64,000 nt of DNA from Arenicellales bacterium (GTDB taxonomy: Bacteria; Pseudomonadota; Gammaproteobacteria; Arenicellales; JAJDZL01), in assembly GCA_958295885.1 (NCBI GenBank), contig OY282380.1, positions 806,001 through 870,000 of the forward strand. The letters run 5' to 3'. The position numbers and the translations under genes were made by a program. Shown piece after piece: positions 1 to 9,446 of this stretch. Each line of letters opens with the position of its first letter. The stretch's first letter is position 1. The notes below the pieces were generated by a model. It ran no database searches, had not been told where the DNA came from, and saw nothing but the letters and a program-made list of their open reading frames with translations.

Positions 1-552
1 CTTGTAGTCAGCGAGGTTTTCGTCATAAGCATGACGAATATCCTTATGCAGTGCCTTGCACTCTACGAAGAGTAATGGCAACCCATTAACGAATCCTATG
101 ATGTCCGCTCGGCGACGATAGAGGTCGCCCTTGATCCACATCTCCCGGACACAGAGGAAGTGGTTGTTGTCAGGGCTATCAAAGTCGATTACACGTAGTC
201 TCTTCTTGACTGAGTTACAATTTATGTCGCGGTACTGAACCTGTACTCCGTTCTTAACTAGATCGTATTTTTCTTGGTTGATTTGGAGCGTTGATTGGGT
301 GACCAACACCTCGCTGATTTGGCGCATCGCTTCCTGATAGGCAACACTGGGCAGATCAGAATTGAGCCGCTCTAGCATCTCTCTCAAGTAACGGGTCAGG
401 ACTACATCCTTTTCAGTCTTGCGGCCAAGCGTGCCTTCGGGACCAAGTACTTCGTGCATCGCATAAATGTTCTCGTCCCAGCCGAGCGTGTGCTGGAGGT
501 AGTCTGCTGTGGTTTCCCGGACGAGCGTATCTTCGTTGAGTGCAGAGCTCAA
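1..552 (-). CDS. hsdR: Type I restriction endonuclease subunit R (N-terminal part, cut by window edge)
   Basis: This is the motor and nuclease subunit of a type I restriction-modification complex; only the first 184 residues are inside the window. Reading from a TTG start that overlaps the hsdS stop (TTGA), the frame stays open to base 1. The N-terminal endonuclease domain is visible: RRRADIIGFVNGLPLLFVEC followed by K gives the PD-(D/E)xK pattern, with Asp near residue 150 and the E-C-K near 164-166. The helicase part lies outside the window. The four-base overlap with hsdS implies translational coupling in an hsdM-hsdS-hsdR operon. The TTG start is inferred from the overlap; an internal ATG (AMHEVLG) would lose conserved N-terminal sequence. 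Confidence 0.85.
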   Translation of the reverse strand, partial: MSSALNEDTLVRETTADYLQHTLGWDENIYAMHEVLGPEGTLGRKTEKDVVLTRYLREMLERLNSDLPSVAYQEAMRQISEVLVTQSTLQINQEKYDLVKNGVQVQYRDINCNSVKKRLRVIDFDSPDNNHFLCVREMWIKGDLYRRRADIIGFVNGLPLLFVECKALHKDIRHAYDENLADYK

Positions 553-1721
553 ACCGTAATCACCCCGTTCATCAGTTTGAAAAGGAGGATATCGCGTGCT
601 CTAGACAATTTCTTGTTTTGAGTTTGGAGGTTTGCTACCTGTGCGAAGTTTCGTTCGGCGAAAATCGTGAATTTTGTAACTAGCCACGAAGGTGGCAAAA
701 CAAACTTAATCCGTTTTAGGTGTTTGGGATAAACATGCGGCTGGGCGGTGCCTTGTTGAAATGACGAAATTTCTTCCTGTCTCGATTTCAGCATGGAATA
801 TAGAAACCACACATTTCCATTGTCACTTTCGCTAATGTAAGAACAATCGGATGCCCAAATATCTTCCAGATAAATATTGACATACCCTGCATTTGCGCCT
901 GATGCGCTCACCGTAATTGCTGGTGCTCTCACGTTAGCGGTGTTATGGAAGTATGCTGGCTTTAACCCCCCGGCTACAACAGGAATTTCACCTTCCACTG
1001 CTAAGGCTCTAGTGATGTTTTTACCTTTCCTTATGACTACCCATTCTCCTAGTTTTCGGAGTTTCCAACCTTCTGGAATGCCATCAATTACATTCACCTG
1101 ATCGGCCCCAGGAAATCGAAAGCGCACAAACCATTCTATATAGAGTTGCCGTGTAGCATTCTCCAACAAGTCGATTCGTCGCAAATTACACTCAATCAGA
1201 TCGTCATAGGTGGAGAGGGTTGTTGCGATTCTCCTTTGGGTCTCCAATTGCGGGAGTGCCACTTTAAAACCCTCGATCATTCTTTTTGTCAAGGCCTTTC
1301 GAGTGCCACCTGATCCAGACCACGAGAACATGGTAGCTTGCATGCGAGGTGAGACCAGGTAATAAGCGAGAAAAGTTGGATCGAGGTGATCCTTATTCGT
1401 TCTTATAATTGCAACGTGCTGGTTGACCCTTGCAGGCAAAATATGTGTGGGCACTCGACAACTTCTAGCAACAGAGTCTCCAGTGATATTCAGCAAAACA
1501 TCACCCTCTTTGACAGTTACTCTTTTCATCTTCTCAGCCATTTGATCCGAGATATAGGCAAGGCCGGAGGCAACGAATTTGGAGTTATAAACGTTTTGAC
1601 TTCGGATTAGCGCCGTTCCATGATCAATGTAGACGGACGCCCCTCCGCGAGGGGTAGAGCCGCTACCGATCATCACGCACAACTCCCCAAGTGGAACTCG
1701 TTCCGCGACGTCGATACTCAC
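549..1721 (-). CDS. hsdS: Type I restriction-modification specificity subunit S
   Basis: HsdS recognises the bipartite DNA target and positions two HsdM subunits. The 390-residue protein shows the two-half layout of the family: a first target recognition domain (about 1-160, starting RVPLGELCVMIGSGSTPRGG), a conserved helical spacer (about 165-200, LPQLETQRRIATTLSTYDDL), a second recognition domain (about 215-350, opening with IPEGWKLRKLGEWVVIRKGK) and a second helix at the C-terminus. Length is typical. Its ATG overlaps the hsdM stop (ATGA) and its TGA overlaps the hsdR start, so the three genes are one operon. The target sequence cannot be read from the protein. Confidence 0.9.
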   Translation of the reverse strand: MSIDVAERVPLGELCVMIGSGSTPRGGASVYIDHGTALIRSQNVYNSKFVASGLAYISDQMAEKMKRVTVKEGDVLLNITGDSVARSCRVPTHILPARVNQHVAIIRTNKDHLDPTFLAYYLVSPRMQATMFSWSGSGGTRKALTKRMIEGFKVALPQLETQRRIATTLSTYDDLIECNLRRIDLLENATRQLYIEWFVRFRFPGADQVNVIDGIPEGWKLRKLGEWVVIRKGKNITRALAVEGEIPVVAGGLKPAYFHNTANVRAPAITVSASGANAGYVNIYLEDIWASDCSYISESDNGNVWFLYSMLKSRQEEISSFQQGTAQPHVYPKHLKRIKFVLPPSWLVTKFTIFAERNFAQVANLQTQNKKLSRARDILLFKLMNGVITV

Positions 1722-3730
1722 ACACCTAGTTCCTTGAAATTCTTCTGAATTTGGACGGCGAGTTTGGCAGCTTCCTTATCCAATTCGTCCAATTCTACGT
1801 GAATTGTCCGTAGAGTCTCTTCGAAATCGAATTCTGTGTCTTCTTCCAGAGCGACGCCAACATAGCGACCAGGAGTCAGACTCCATTCATTCTCTTTCAA
1901 CTCGGCACGATCTACGAGTTTTACTAGACCTTCTATGTCGCGAAACTGAGCATCTGGAAAACGCTCTTGTAACCAGCTAGCCTGTCTATAGAAAAAGAGT
2001 ATCTGCTTTAACGATTCGACCACTGCCTCACGAGCATCATTTGTTTCTTTGACCTGTGGGAGCAGCCTTCGCTTTCCTCCTTCCTGACTCTTGGCCTGAG
2101 CCTTGATGAGTGCGAAGACTTGGTCGATCTGATCGCTCAAGCTGCAACTGGTTTTCACCATTGGTTTCATCGCCTTCGCAGCAATGTGCAATCCGCTATT
2201 GTTCTGAGTGGAATTGTTCCATAATTCAACCAACATTGCAACCATAGTAGCAAACTCTGCTATATCTGATTTCAGTAGTTCATATGTCTGATTAGGCTCA
2301 CTACCAAGCACCGTGACTTTTTGCGCGAGTTTTTCATAAGCTACCAAAAAGCCGACTAAAGGATCAGAGACCGTTTGGGCGGCATCCACCGTCGATTGCA
2401 AGTATTGCGATACCAATTCTAAGAATCTATCCCGCTGACCTCTAAAAAGCCAAAAGATTGCCGTCAAGTTCTGAGTCTGCTCGGGAGAGAAGTCGTTAAT
2501 TTTTCGTGAGACTTCTCGGAACGTGTTCCGCGCATCTACCATCAGCACCTTATCTTTGTGCTCGACCGGCTTATCTTTGCTTAAGAACCAAAGCTCACAG
2601 GGAACTTGTCGGGTATAAAAGAATTTACTCCTGATTGCAATCATCGCATCTACATGACCAGTTTCGATCAGTTTGCGGCGGACCTTGGCTTCCGCACCTC
2701 CTGCCGAAGACGCTTGGGACGACATGACAAATCCCGCCCGTCCCGCATCGTTCAGGTAAGAGTAGAAGAACGATATCCAAACATAGTTTCCGTTGGAGAC
2801 CTGACCCTTCTTGTTGACACCTGGAAGATCGAAAGGCAGACGCGGGTCGTTCTTGATTTTGGATGCATCAATCTCATTCACATTAAACGGCGGGTTGGCC
2901 ATTACAAAATCACACTTCTTGACCAGTTCGAACCGTTCTTCGTAGTAGCTAATGGCTTTGGCGATATTGCCGTTGAGCCCGTGGATAGCAAGATTCATCT
3001 TGGCCAACCGAATGGTTGTCGGGTTCTTTTCCATCCCATAAAAAGTGGCAACGTCCTGAGGGTTCTCTTCCATTCGCTCGATAAAGTGGGCAGACTGCAC
3101 GAACATACCACCGGATCCACAGGCCGGATCAATCACCTTACCATGGTCTGGTTCGATAACGTTAACGATCATCTGAACTAGGGAGACTGGCGTGAAGAAT
3201 TCACCTCCATCATGCGCTTTCTGATCCGCAAAACCGGTCAAAAAGTATTCGTAAATTTGACCAAAAACATCGCCGGTCATAGTCCTGAGGGCCACGTCGT
3301 TGAAGGTCCTAAGCAACGTACCCAAAACGTTATTGTCAAGTTCTTGATACTCCTGCTTAGGCAGAGCGCCTCTGAGGCTTTCGTAATCCTCTTCAATTAC
3401 CTCCATAGCATGCATGATGGCTTCTGCTCTGTCGTCTGCGTCGGAGAGATTCAGTAGGTAGTCGAACTTAGCCTCATCTCGCAGGTAAATTGCCCGACGC
3501 CCCGAGAAATCCTCTTTGGTTAGAGATCGAAATTTGCCACCTCGGCTGGGAAGTGTTGCCTCAATCTTGGGTTTGATTTGCAGGTAACGATTATAGGCAT
3601 GTCGTAGAAAGATAAGCCCCATTACTGGTAAGAAGTATTCGTTGGCCGAGAAATTACTGTTCGCACGCAAGTTGTCGGCGCTGCTCCAAAGGCGTTGCTT
3701 AATGACCTCGATCTCATTTCTATGAGACAT
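1718..3730 (-). CDS. hsdM: Type I restriction-modification N6-adenine methyltransferase subunit M
   Basis: HsdM transfers a methyl group from S-adenosylmethionine to adenine N6 and forms the M2S core of the restriction complex. The 670-residue protein has the HsdM N-terminal helical bundle (about 1-150), the AdoMet motif DPACGSGGMF at about 201-210 and the catalytic NPPF at about 279-282. After the catalytic domain there is a long C-terminal region (about 430-670), longer than in the short HsdM subfamily, which in this family contacts HsdS. A purine-rich stretch just upstream of the ATG (AGGAAG) can serve as ribosome binding site. It is the first gene of the operon, so its promoter should lie in the AT-rich gap upstream. 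Confidence 0.93.
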   Translation of the reverse strand: MSHRNEIEVIKQRLWSSADNLRANSNFSANEYFLPVMGLIFLRHAYNRYLQIKPKIEATLPSRGGKFRSLTKEDFSGRRAIYLRDEAKFDYLLNLSDADDRAEAIMHAMEVIEEDYESLRGALPKQEYQELDNNVLGTLLRTFNDVALRTMTGDVFGQIYEYFLTGFADQKAHDGGEFFTPVSLVQMIVNVIEPDHGKVIDPACGSGGMFVQSAHFIERMEENPQDVATFYGMEKNPTTIRLAKMNLAIHGLNGNIAKAISYYEERFELVKKCDFVMANPPFNVNEIDASKIKNDPRLPFDLPGVNKKGQVSNGNYVWISFFYSYLNDAGRAGFVMSSQASSAGGAEAKVRRKLIETGHVDAMIAIRSKFFYTRQVPCELWFLSKDKPVEHKDKVLMVDARNTFREVSRKINDFSPEQTQNLTAIFWLFRGQRDRFLELVSQYLQSTVDAAQTVSDPLVGFLVAYEKLAQKVTVLGSEPNQTYELLKSDIAEFATMVAMLVELWNNSTQNNSGLHIAAKAMKPMVKTSCSLSDQIDQVFALIKAQAKSQEGGKRRLLPQVKETNDAREAVVESLKQILFFYRQASWLQERFPDAQFRDIEGLVKLVDRAELKENEWSLTPGRYVGVALEEDTEFDFEETLRTIHVELDELDKEAAKLAVQIQKNFKELGV

Positions 3731-4394
3731 GCTTCGCGTTCTTCCTGCTTCGTGCTAGTGATTTGTATTAGTTGTCACTTCCGATTTGAATGTACCAGTA
3801 AATTTTGACGAAAAATTCTCCGAAACTAGGTTTCGAACTTAAATTTCTCATCTTTGCCATCAAGTCCGTTCGAAGTGGAAACAACTCTGTGCGCTTGACG
3901 ATTAAATTACGCAGTGCGCATTTCAACTTGATAAATGGAGGGGAATACTTATTAAATTAAAATTTAAAAACCGCAGATAAAAGCGTCGAGGAAACCAAAA
4001 GGTGAGAGAATGTTCAGATAAAATAGGAATCGCGCTCAGATATACAGGAATACGCACTTAATTTACTTGCTTTACTTATGACAGCGGACAGGTAGAACAA
4101 TCAGCGGATTGTTTTTCGTAATTGACTTAATTCTAGGTAGAGCATCTAACTTTCCCTTTAAATTCCCTATTTGATGCACAATTTTCACTTTTCGCAAATT
4201 TAATTGTTCCCCTGTCGCCGACAGCAACAATTCGAGGACCTTCATTTTTCACAAATTTTGCGAATGCTGTTTTTCCATTCCGCCCAAAATTTGCTCTCAT
4301 TATACTGGTTAAAGACAGAACTGCCGCATTGAGTCGCTTCAGTTACATCATCATCCTCATATCCCAATTTCAAAGCTAATTTAACTTTATCCTG
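3731..4394. other. Gene-free AT-rich gap upstream of hsdM
   Basis: About 660 bases with no open frame that looks coding on either strand. It should contain the hsdM promoter. No clear repeat, tRNA or terminator was seen. Confidence 0.5.
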
Positions 4395-4826
4395 TCACTC
4401 AAGTGTTGGTTTACTTTCAAGTGGTGCTAGATGGTAATTTTTCAGGATTTTAGTTTTCAACAAGAAATGAAAAAGGTGTTGAGACTTACCAACAATAGAT
4501 TTTTCGATTTTGTGTTTGCCCCTGCTCCAACGACAACAATTTATACTCGTCAACACTTGTTCACGTAGATCTTCATTAATAATTGCTATTACAGACTCCA
4601 ATACTTTAGTTGCGAGTGAACCTACTGCCGACAACTTCTCTCTTTGCACCAGTCGTATCAACCTGTTAGTTGCAAGGCTGCTATTGTCAGCAAATACATC
4701 GTTTAACCAATGCAGATCGTTTTGGTTTTCCGTGAGATTTTGGTCAGTCGACCAAAAGTTGCGTCCGTCCAAAGTTGCTTTTGGCGTTTGTCTCAGGGAG
4801 GCTGTTTTCTTTGAACCCAATACCAT
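4395..4826 (-). CDS. Doubtful hypothetical protein
   Basis: An ATG-started open frame of 143 codons with a fairly protein-like composition (rich in Leu, Lys, Asn, Ser) but no recognised motif, no signal peptide and no clear ribosome binding site. A 106-codon frame overlaps it on the other strand. It sits between the type I restriction operon and the recombinase relic, where neighbouring sequence is clearly decayed. It may be a small island gene or a chance frame; I cannot assign a function. Confidence 0.2.
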   Translation of the reverse strand: MVLGSKKTASLRQTPKATLDGRNFWSTDQNLTENQNDLHWLNDVFADNSSLATNRLIRLVQREKLSAVGSLATKVLESVIAIINEDLREQVLTSINCCRWSRGKHKIEKSIVGKSQHLFHFLLKTKILKNYHLAPLESKPTLE

Positions 4827-4959
4827 ATAGCCACCAAATATGCCAATTTGCTGTCGCTACAGGTCTGCAATGCTTCCGAAGCACAATCTGAAATATTTCT
4901 GCTCATACAGAGGTGTCGAATTAGCTCTGGGATGCTCTTTGCCTTTTAATTGCTTTGTA

Positions 4960-6340
4960 AACCAATTCTAATGGTGCATCGACAGCAATGACGAAGAATC
5001 AAAGATAGGATTACAAATTAGAGGAATTTTCAATAAACTTGCAGCTGCAAGACCTGAAGAAAAAGACTTTGCTCGGCCTAATAGATCAAAAACGAAGAGG
5101 ATTTTCAGTGGACGGAAAGACATTCGGCTACTAGTCCGTACCTTATGGAGACTTTGTAATAGACTAATAAATTAATCCAAGACCCGAGGGTCACAAACTC
5201 GAAAGAGAACCGAGAGACTCAGCGATTGTGCTTCGAATATTCAGTACATATAACGAGGGAATTTCTCTAGATGGAATCACCAAGAGTCTTAATGAAGAAA
5301 GAATATTGGGAAGAAATAACCAAAAATATAAATGGAGCAGTAGCACCATCAGTCGAATATTGGACAATGAAAAGTACATTGGAAAGTGGGTATGGAATAA
5401 AACAGAAAGCCGTCGTGATTCGAGAACAGGGCGCAGGAAACGCTTTCCAAAACCTGAATCAGAGTGGATTATCAACATTGATGATTCTCTGAGAATTATT
5501 CCTCAAGAGCTGTGGGAATCTGTCCGCAAACGAAGAAAAGCATCATCTAAAGCCTAGCCAAAGCGAAAAGGCAAAAATGGCTTTTCCAAAAAACAAGGAA
5601 AGCGCGGCAGTATGTATCCTACGCACATGCTTGCCGGTTTGATGACCTGTGCGAGCTGCGAATCAACTATCGGTCAGATTAGCGGTAAAGGTGGAGGATA
5701 TTTCGGATGTCTAGGCGCAAAACGAGGCATCTGTGACAACAAAGTTATCGTTCGACGAAAACTGACTGAGAATTTGATTATTAGTGAAGTAAACAAACAG
5801 CTTTCTTAACCGGAGAATGTTCAAACAGTTTTGAAAAAAGTAGAAGACGAAATTAAGAAACTTTGTTCGAATGTGCCAGGAAAAATCCGAACCAAAGAGG
5901 CTGAATTAGCCAAAGAGGAACGACGCCTGACTAATTTCATTGAATTTATCGCAGAGGGACGCAAAAGCAACGCGTTAATCAAGGCGTTGGAGGAAACAGA
6001 AAGACGAGTGAATTCTTTGCAGGTAGAACTGAACGGTTTGCATAACACCCGAGACAAAATATTCAAAGCGCCACGTATTGAGTGGATAGAAGCAAAACTT
6101 GAAAATGTAAAAGCATTGCTGGAAAAGAATCTTGCTCAATCGAGCGTTGCATTGCGGGAACTATTGGGTCCCGTCACTCTTCAGGCGGTTTATCCTGAAA
6201 TTGGAAAGCCCTATTACATCGCTCATAGTTCAATAGATACTAAGGCTCTCATCGAAATGCCGTCTTCCAAAGATGGTGCGGAAGACGGTTCGACTACATT
6301 GCGTTGGTGGAGGTGGCGGGAATTGAACCCGCGTCCGTAA
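4960..6340 (+). pseudogene. Decayed large serine recombinase (island integrase)
   Basis: Pieces of a large serine recombinase occur in order over about 1.4 kb. Around 4978-5035 a frame reads IDSNDEESKIGLQIRGIF, the end of the resolvase catalytic domain. After a frameshift, DQKRRGFSVDGKTFGY is followed by several stops. From 5228 the Recombinase domain is readable (LRIFSTYNEGISLDGITKSL, then SSSTISRILDNEKYIGKWVW). A zinc ribbon with Cys pairs (CASC, then C and C) lies at 5612-5809, and a coiled coil with the C-terminal segment at 5831-6340. At least three frameshifts or stops separate them, so it cannot be made as one protein. Its last codons read through the 3' end of ssrA (ending WRWRELNPRP), which places the gene at an attachment site in the tmRNA gene. 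The N-terminal part upstream of 4960 is too eroded to place. Confidence 0.8.
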
Positions 6341-6658
6341 GCCCTCTACTCGCCGGCCCTACATGCTTAGTCTATCATTCTTTTTCAACACAATCCTATC
6401 AAATAGACAGAATGGATTGTGGTTGTCCCGTCAAAATTTTCATTCACAGGTTTACGAGACGCTTACTGCAACCTATCCTGGATTATGTGACCTCGCTTCA
6501 TACCATCCAAGCACAGTATTGGCAAGGCTCAGCGGCTAAGCCGCTAAGGCGTAGTTGTCGTCGTTGGCAACTATAACTTTGCAGCCAGATTAACGAGGCA
6601 GCTGCACCTCGGCATGCTCCAACGGCTTTGTAACTCGCGTCGAAACCAAGTCACCCCC
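6305..6658 (-). ncRNA. ssrA: Transfer-messenger RNA (tmRNA)
   Basis: A one-piece tmRNA of 354 bases. The 5' end GGGGGTGACTTGG pairs with the 3' end CACCTCCACCA, giving a 7-bp acceptor stem with one G-U pair, and the CCA is encoded. The T-arm GCGGGTTCAATTCCCGC is near the 3' end and the D-like segment GGTTTCGACGC near the 5' end. The internal tag frame is present. Together with SmpB it rescues stalled ribosomes and tags the nascent chain for proteolysis. smpB begins about 115 bases further on the same strand. The 3' end is also the attachment site of the integrase-bearing island on its left. Confidence 0.97.
6536..6568 (-). other. tmRNA proteolysis tag reading frame
   Basis: Ten codons and a TAG stop inside ssrA encode ANDDNYALAA. 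The ending ALAA is the usual ClpXP/ClpAP recognition tail, and ANDxNYALAA is typical of gammaproteobacterial tmRNA. Confidence 0.95.
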
Positions 6659-6772
6659 ATAGAAGAAGCGTTATTTTACGCGTTTTAAATGTTTTATACA
6701 ACACCAATTCAATCACATCGTCAGCAACTGACGGGAACAGTTCATGACAGGAGCGGATAATCTCCGCAATGG

Positions 6773-7252
6773 TTACGAATATCGAGTCGCTTCTCGGGCC
6801 TGGTCCCGTTCAATGTCCCTGGATTTAATCGCAGCTCTTTTGTCGTGTTTTTTCTTTCCCTTTGCCAAGGCGAATAACAGCTTCACCTTGCCATTGCTCC
6901 AGTGCAGCTGCACTGGAATCATGGAATACCCTTTTCGCTCCACAGCGCCAATCAAGCGGTTGATTTCATACCGATGCAACAGCAGCTTACGTTCTCTTGT
7001 GGGATTAGCCTGATAATGCGTCGATGTGGAACTAAGTGGCGAAACATGAGATCCAACCAAATACACTTCGCCACCGCGAGCAGAGATATAACTTTCTTTC
7101 AAGTTCACTCGGTGCTGGCGCATGCTTTTGACTTCCCAACCATGTAGAACCAAACCAGCTTCATACCTGTCTTCTAAAAAATATTCGTGCCTGGCCTTCC
7201 TGTTTGAAGCGATGATATGGCTTGTATCTGCCTTTTTCTTTTTTCTGCCCAT
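6773..7252 (-). CDS. smpB: SsrA-binding protein SmpB
   Basis: SmpB binds the tRNA-like part of tmRNA and delivers it to stalled ribosomes. The 159-residue protein has the family hallmarks: an N-terminal basic start, NRKARHEYFLEDRYEAGLVL and GWEVKSMR at about 20-45, then the OB-fold segment, and a lysine-rich tail (KGKKKHDKR) that enters the empty mRNA channel. Length and start are standard. It lies directly upstream of ssrA on the same strand and only 12 bases after the homocysteine methyltransferase stop, so those two may share a transcript. Confidence 0.97.
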   Translation of the reverse strand: MGRKKKKADTSHIIASNRKARHEYFLEDRYEAGLVLHGWEVKSMRQHRVNLKESYISARGGEVYLVGSHVSPLSSTSTHYQANPTRERKLLLHRYEINRLIGAVERKGYSMIPVQLHWSNGKVKLLFALAKGKKKHDKRAAIKSRDIERDQAREATRYS

Positions 7253-7264
7253 TTCATCCTGATC

Positions 7265-8284
7265 TCATCTTCTCCGTCTAGACCGCCGCCTTCGAGTTGA
7301 CTTAACCGGAGCAGTGTCAAATACTTTACCTAGCTTGTCTGATATCTCTTCATTCGTAGGCATCGGACCCGGTTCATGCTGATCCAAAGCGACTCTCATT
7401 TTCTCGACATGTTGAACTTTCGTGCCACAACAGCCACCGATAACGGTCGCACCTGTGTCACGCGCAATTTGAGCATAGTCAAACATCTGTTCTGGTGTCG
7501 CGGTATATCGAATCTTGGTTCCCTCCCAAACTGGCACACCACAGTTCGCCTTCGCTACATAATGAAACCGACCTGGATAAGCCCGCGCCATTTCCAATGT
7601 TGCTGCAACCGTCTGTGCAGGACCTATCCCGCAGTTGGAACCGACTGCTAATGGCTTCACTGAGAAACTCAGGCAAATTTCTACAAATCGGGCAGGTGTG
7701 ATTCCCATCATCGTCCGACCGTTCGTGTCAAAGCTGCCGCAGCACATATATGGCAAGTCAGTTGCCATTGCTCCCAATGCCGCAGCAGTCAGTTCCTCTT
7801 CCGAAGAAATGGTTTCGATCCACAAAATGTCACAGCCGCCCCGCTCCAGAGCCAGAGCCTGATCTTTGAAAGCAGCGACCGCATCTTCCATCGACAAAGC
7901 CCCCAAAGGTTCGATCAATTCACCGAGCGGCCCCATCGACCCTGCAACAAATACCTTCTTGTCAGACTGTTCAGCCGCGCTTTTTGCAATTTTTGTTGCT
8001 TTTTCATTCAATTCGGATACTCGATTCTCACTTGAATGCAACTTAAGGCGCATCGCGTTCGCACCAAAACTATTCGTCAAAACAACATCCGATCCTGCTT
8101 CAACAAATCCAAAATTAAGCTTAAAAACGCGATCTGGATGAAGATCGTTCCAGAGCTCCGGAGCATCACCGGACACCAATCCCATGTCGAACAGATTGGT
8201 CCCGGTAGCGCCATCCATCAATAAAAAATTCTTCTCCTCCAGAATCTTCTGAAGCAAGCTGTTTCTTTCTCCGTTATTCCTCAT
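7265..8284 (-). CDS. Homocysteine S-methyltransferase family protein (betaine/methionine synthase-like)
   Basis: A 339-residue stand-alone homocysteine-binding domain as found in MmuM, betaine-homocysteine methyltransferase and the N-terminus of MetH. It is expected to make methionine from homocysteine with a small-molecule methyl donor. Visible are the opening LLMDGATGTNLFDMGL, the first zinc ligand region GSNCGIGP near residue 215, and the C-terminal double-Cys motif IGGCCGT near 285, so all three zinc cysteines are present. The tail ends in an Arg-rich stretch. No cobalamin or folate domain follows, so this is not full MetH. The donor cannot be decided from sequence; betaine is a reasonable guess because a BCCT-type carrier lies about 10 kb away (inference). 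Confidence 0.85.
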   Translation of the reverse strand: MRNNGERNSLLQKILEEKNFLLMDGATGTNLFDMGLVSGDAPELWNDLHPDRVFKLNFGFVEAGSDVVLTNSFGANAMRLKLHSSENRVSELNEKATKIAKSAAEQSDKKVFVAGSMGPLGELIEPLGALSMEDAVAAFKDQALALERGGCDILWIETISSEEELTAAALGAMATDLPYMCCGSFDTNGRTMMGITPARFVEICLSFSVKPLAVGSNCGIGPAQTVAATLEMARAYPGRFHYVAKANCGVPVWEGTKIRYTATPEQMFDYAQIARDTGATVIGGCCGTKVQHVEKMRVALDQHEPGPMPTNEEISDKLGKVFDTAPVKSTRRRRSRRRR

Positions 8285-8529
8285 TTGTACGTTTTTTTAT
8301 GAGTCACCAAAACCCGTTTGGTGTAAAGTTTCCATCTTGTTGTTTATTTAATATGGAATTGTTTGCGTGAAAAATCAAGTCAATAAGGAACAACAGGCTT
8401 GGGCTGGAAGTCATGAATTTTTAGGTCATACAATCGGAATCAATAGACTCGGTATAATTTGATAAGTAATGAATTGAACGATTGGAAACTCATCACTCTT
8501 TGCTGGAATAATCACCGAAGTCATTTGAC

Positions 8530-8940
8530 GTGCCCTTGCGATTAACTTTTGCCAAGTCAATATTCATCGCGATATTTACGATCTCGATATCGCCTTTTAC
8601 TGTACACGCAAGCGAATTGATTATGTTCGATTCACCTTATTGTACTTGGTGCAGTAAGTGGGAAGAAGAAATCGGTGTCATCTATGACCGCACTCCTGAA
8701 TCCTGTCAGGCTCCGCTGCGGAGAATCGATATCAGTGACGACCTGCCCGACTCATTGGTCATGAATGAAGAAATTCTATACACGCCGACGTTTGTTCTTA
8801 TTAACGAAAATCGTGAAGTCGCCCGAATTATTGGCTATCCAGGGGAAGAATTCTTCTGGGCGATGCTACATGAAGCAATCGATGAAAAAATTCCCGAAGA
8901 ACTGCGTCGCAATAACAAAGAAACCTGCAAATATTCCTGA
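8530..8940 (+). CDS. Periplasmic thioredoxin-like protein with CTWC motif
   Basis: A 136-residue protein with a GTG start and a clear signal peptide (about 1-27, hydrophobic core then VHASE). The mature part begins LIMFDSPYCTWCSKW; the CxxC pair (Cys-Thr-Trp-Cys at about 38-41) is the redox centre of a thioredoxin fold, and YTPTFVLINE at about 84-93 carries the conserved cis-Pro loop. It resembles the SoxW/thioredoxin_2 class of periplasmic oxidoreductases. Its partner is unknown. It stands 59 bases before ratA on the same strand. The start is the first in frame and keeps the whole signal peptide. Confidence 0.75.
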   Translation: MPLRLTFAKSIFIAIFTISISPFTVHASELIMFDSPYCTWCSKWEEEIGVIYDRTPESCQAPLRRIDISDDLPDSLVMNEEILYTPTFVLINENREVARIIGYPGEEFFWAMLHEAIDEKIPEELRRNNKETCKYS

Positions 8941-8999
8941 TTGGATTCAATCAAAGGTTTTGAAACTGCCGATTCCACTTTTCCACCGACATTTGCTGC

Positions 9000-9446
9000 A
9001 TGCCAACCGTCTATAAATCAATCATCGCGCCATTTAGCTGTGAGCAAATTTACACGCTCGTTACAGACGTCGCGAATTATCCAAACTTTGTGAAGGGCTG
9101 CAGCTCAGCCCGAATCGATGAATTTCACGAAGATGGATATACGGCAACACTTGAATTCAAATTCAAGGGCATGCGAAAATCATTCACAACGCGAAATGTA
9201 TCAACACCCTATTCGCAAATTACGATGGCATTCGTCTCCGGTCCATTCAAATTCCTAAATGGCAAATGGCAATTTACCCAACTTGGAGAACGCGCCTGTA
9301 AAGTTGAATTCGAGCTGGAGTATGAGCTGTCTTCAAAGCTGATCGCAAAAACGACAACTCCGCTGGTGCATTTCCTTTCCAAGACTATGGTGAATTCATT
9401 TTATGAAGAAGGACTCCGGAAATTTGGAAGCTCGACCAATCCTTGA
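9000..9446 (+). CDS. ratA: RatA / COQ10-like START-domain protein
   Basis: A 148-residue member of the polyketide cyclase/COQ10 family. The opening (SIIAPFSCEQIYTLVTDVANYPNFVKGCSSARI) is characteristic, followed by the helix-grip fold that binds a lipid in its cavity. In E. coli RatA was reported to block 70S ribosome assembly; other members act as ubiquinone-binding chaperones, so the true role here is uncertain. Length is normal. ratB overlaps its 3' end by 44 bases. The nearness of smpB and ssrA on the opposite strand is the usual gammaproteobacterial arrangement. Confidence 0.92.
   Translation: MPTVYKSIIAPFSCEQIYTLVTDVANYPNFVKGCSSARIDEFHEDGYTATLEFKFKGMRKSFTTRNVSTPYSQITMAFVSGPFKFLNGKWQFTQLGERACKVEFELEYELSSKLIAKTTTPLVHFLSKTMVNSFYEEGLRKFGSSTNP

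Noticed and set aside
2606..3181. 191-codon plus-strand open frame
   Set aside because: It lies wholly antisense to hsdM, whose motifs are clear.
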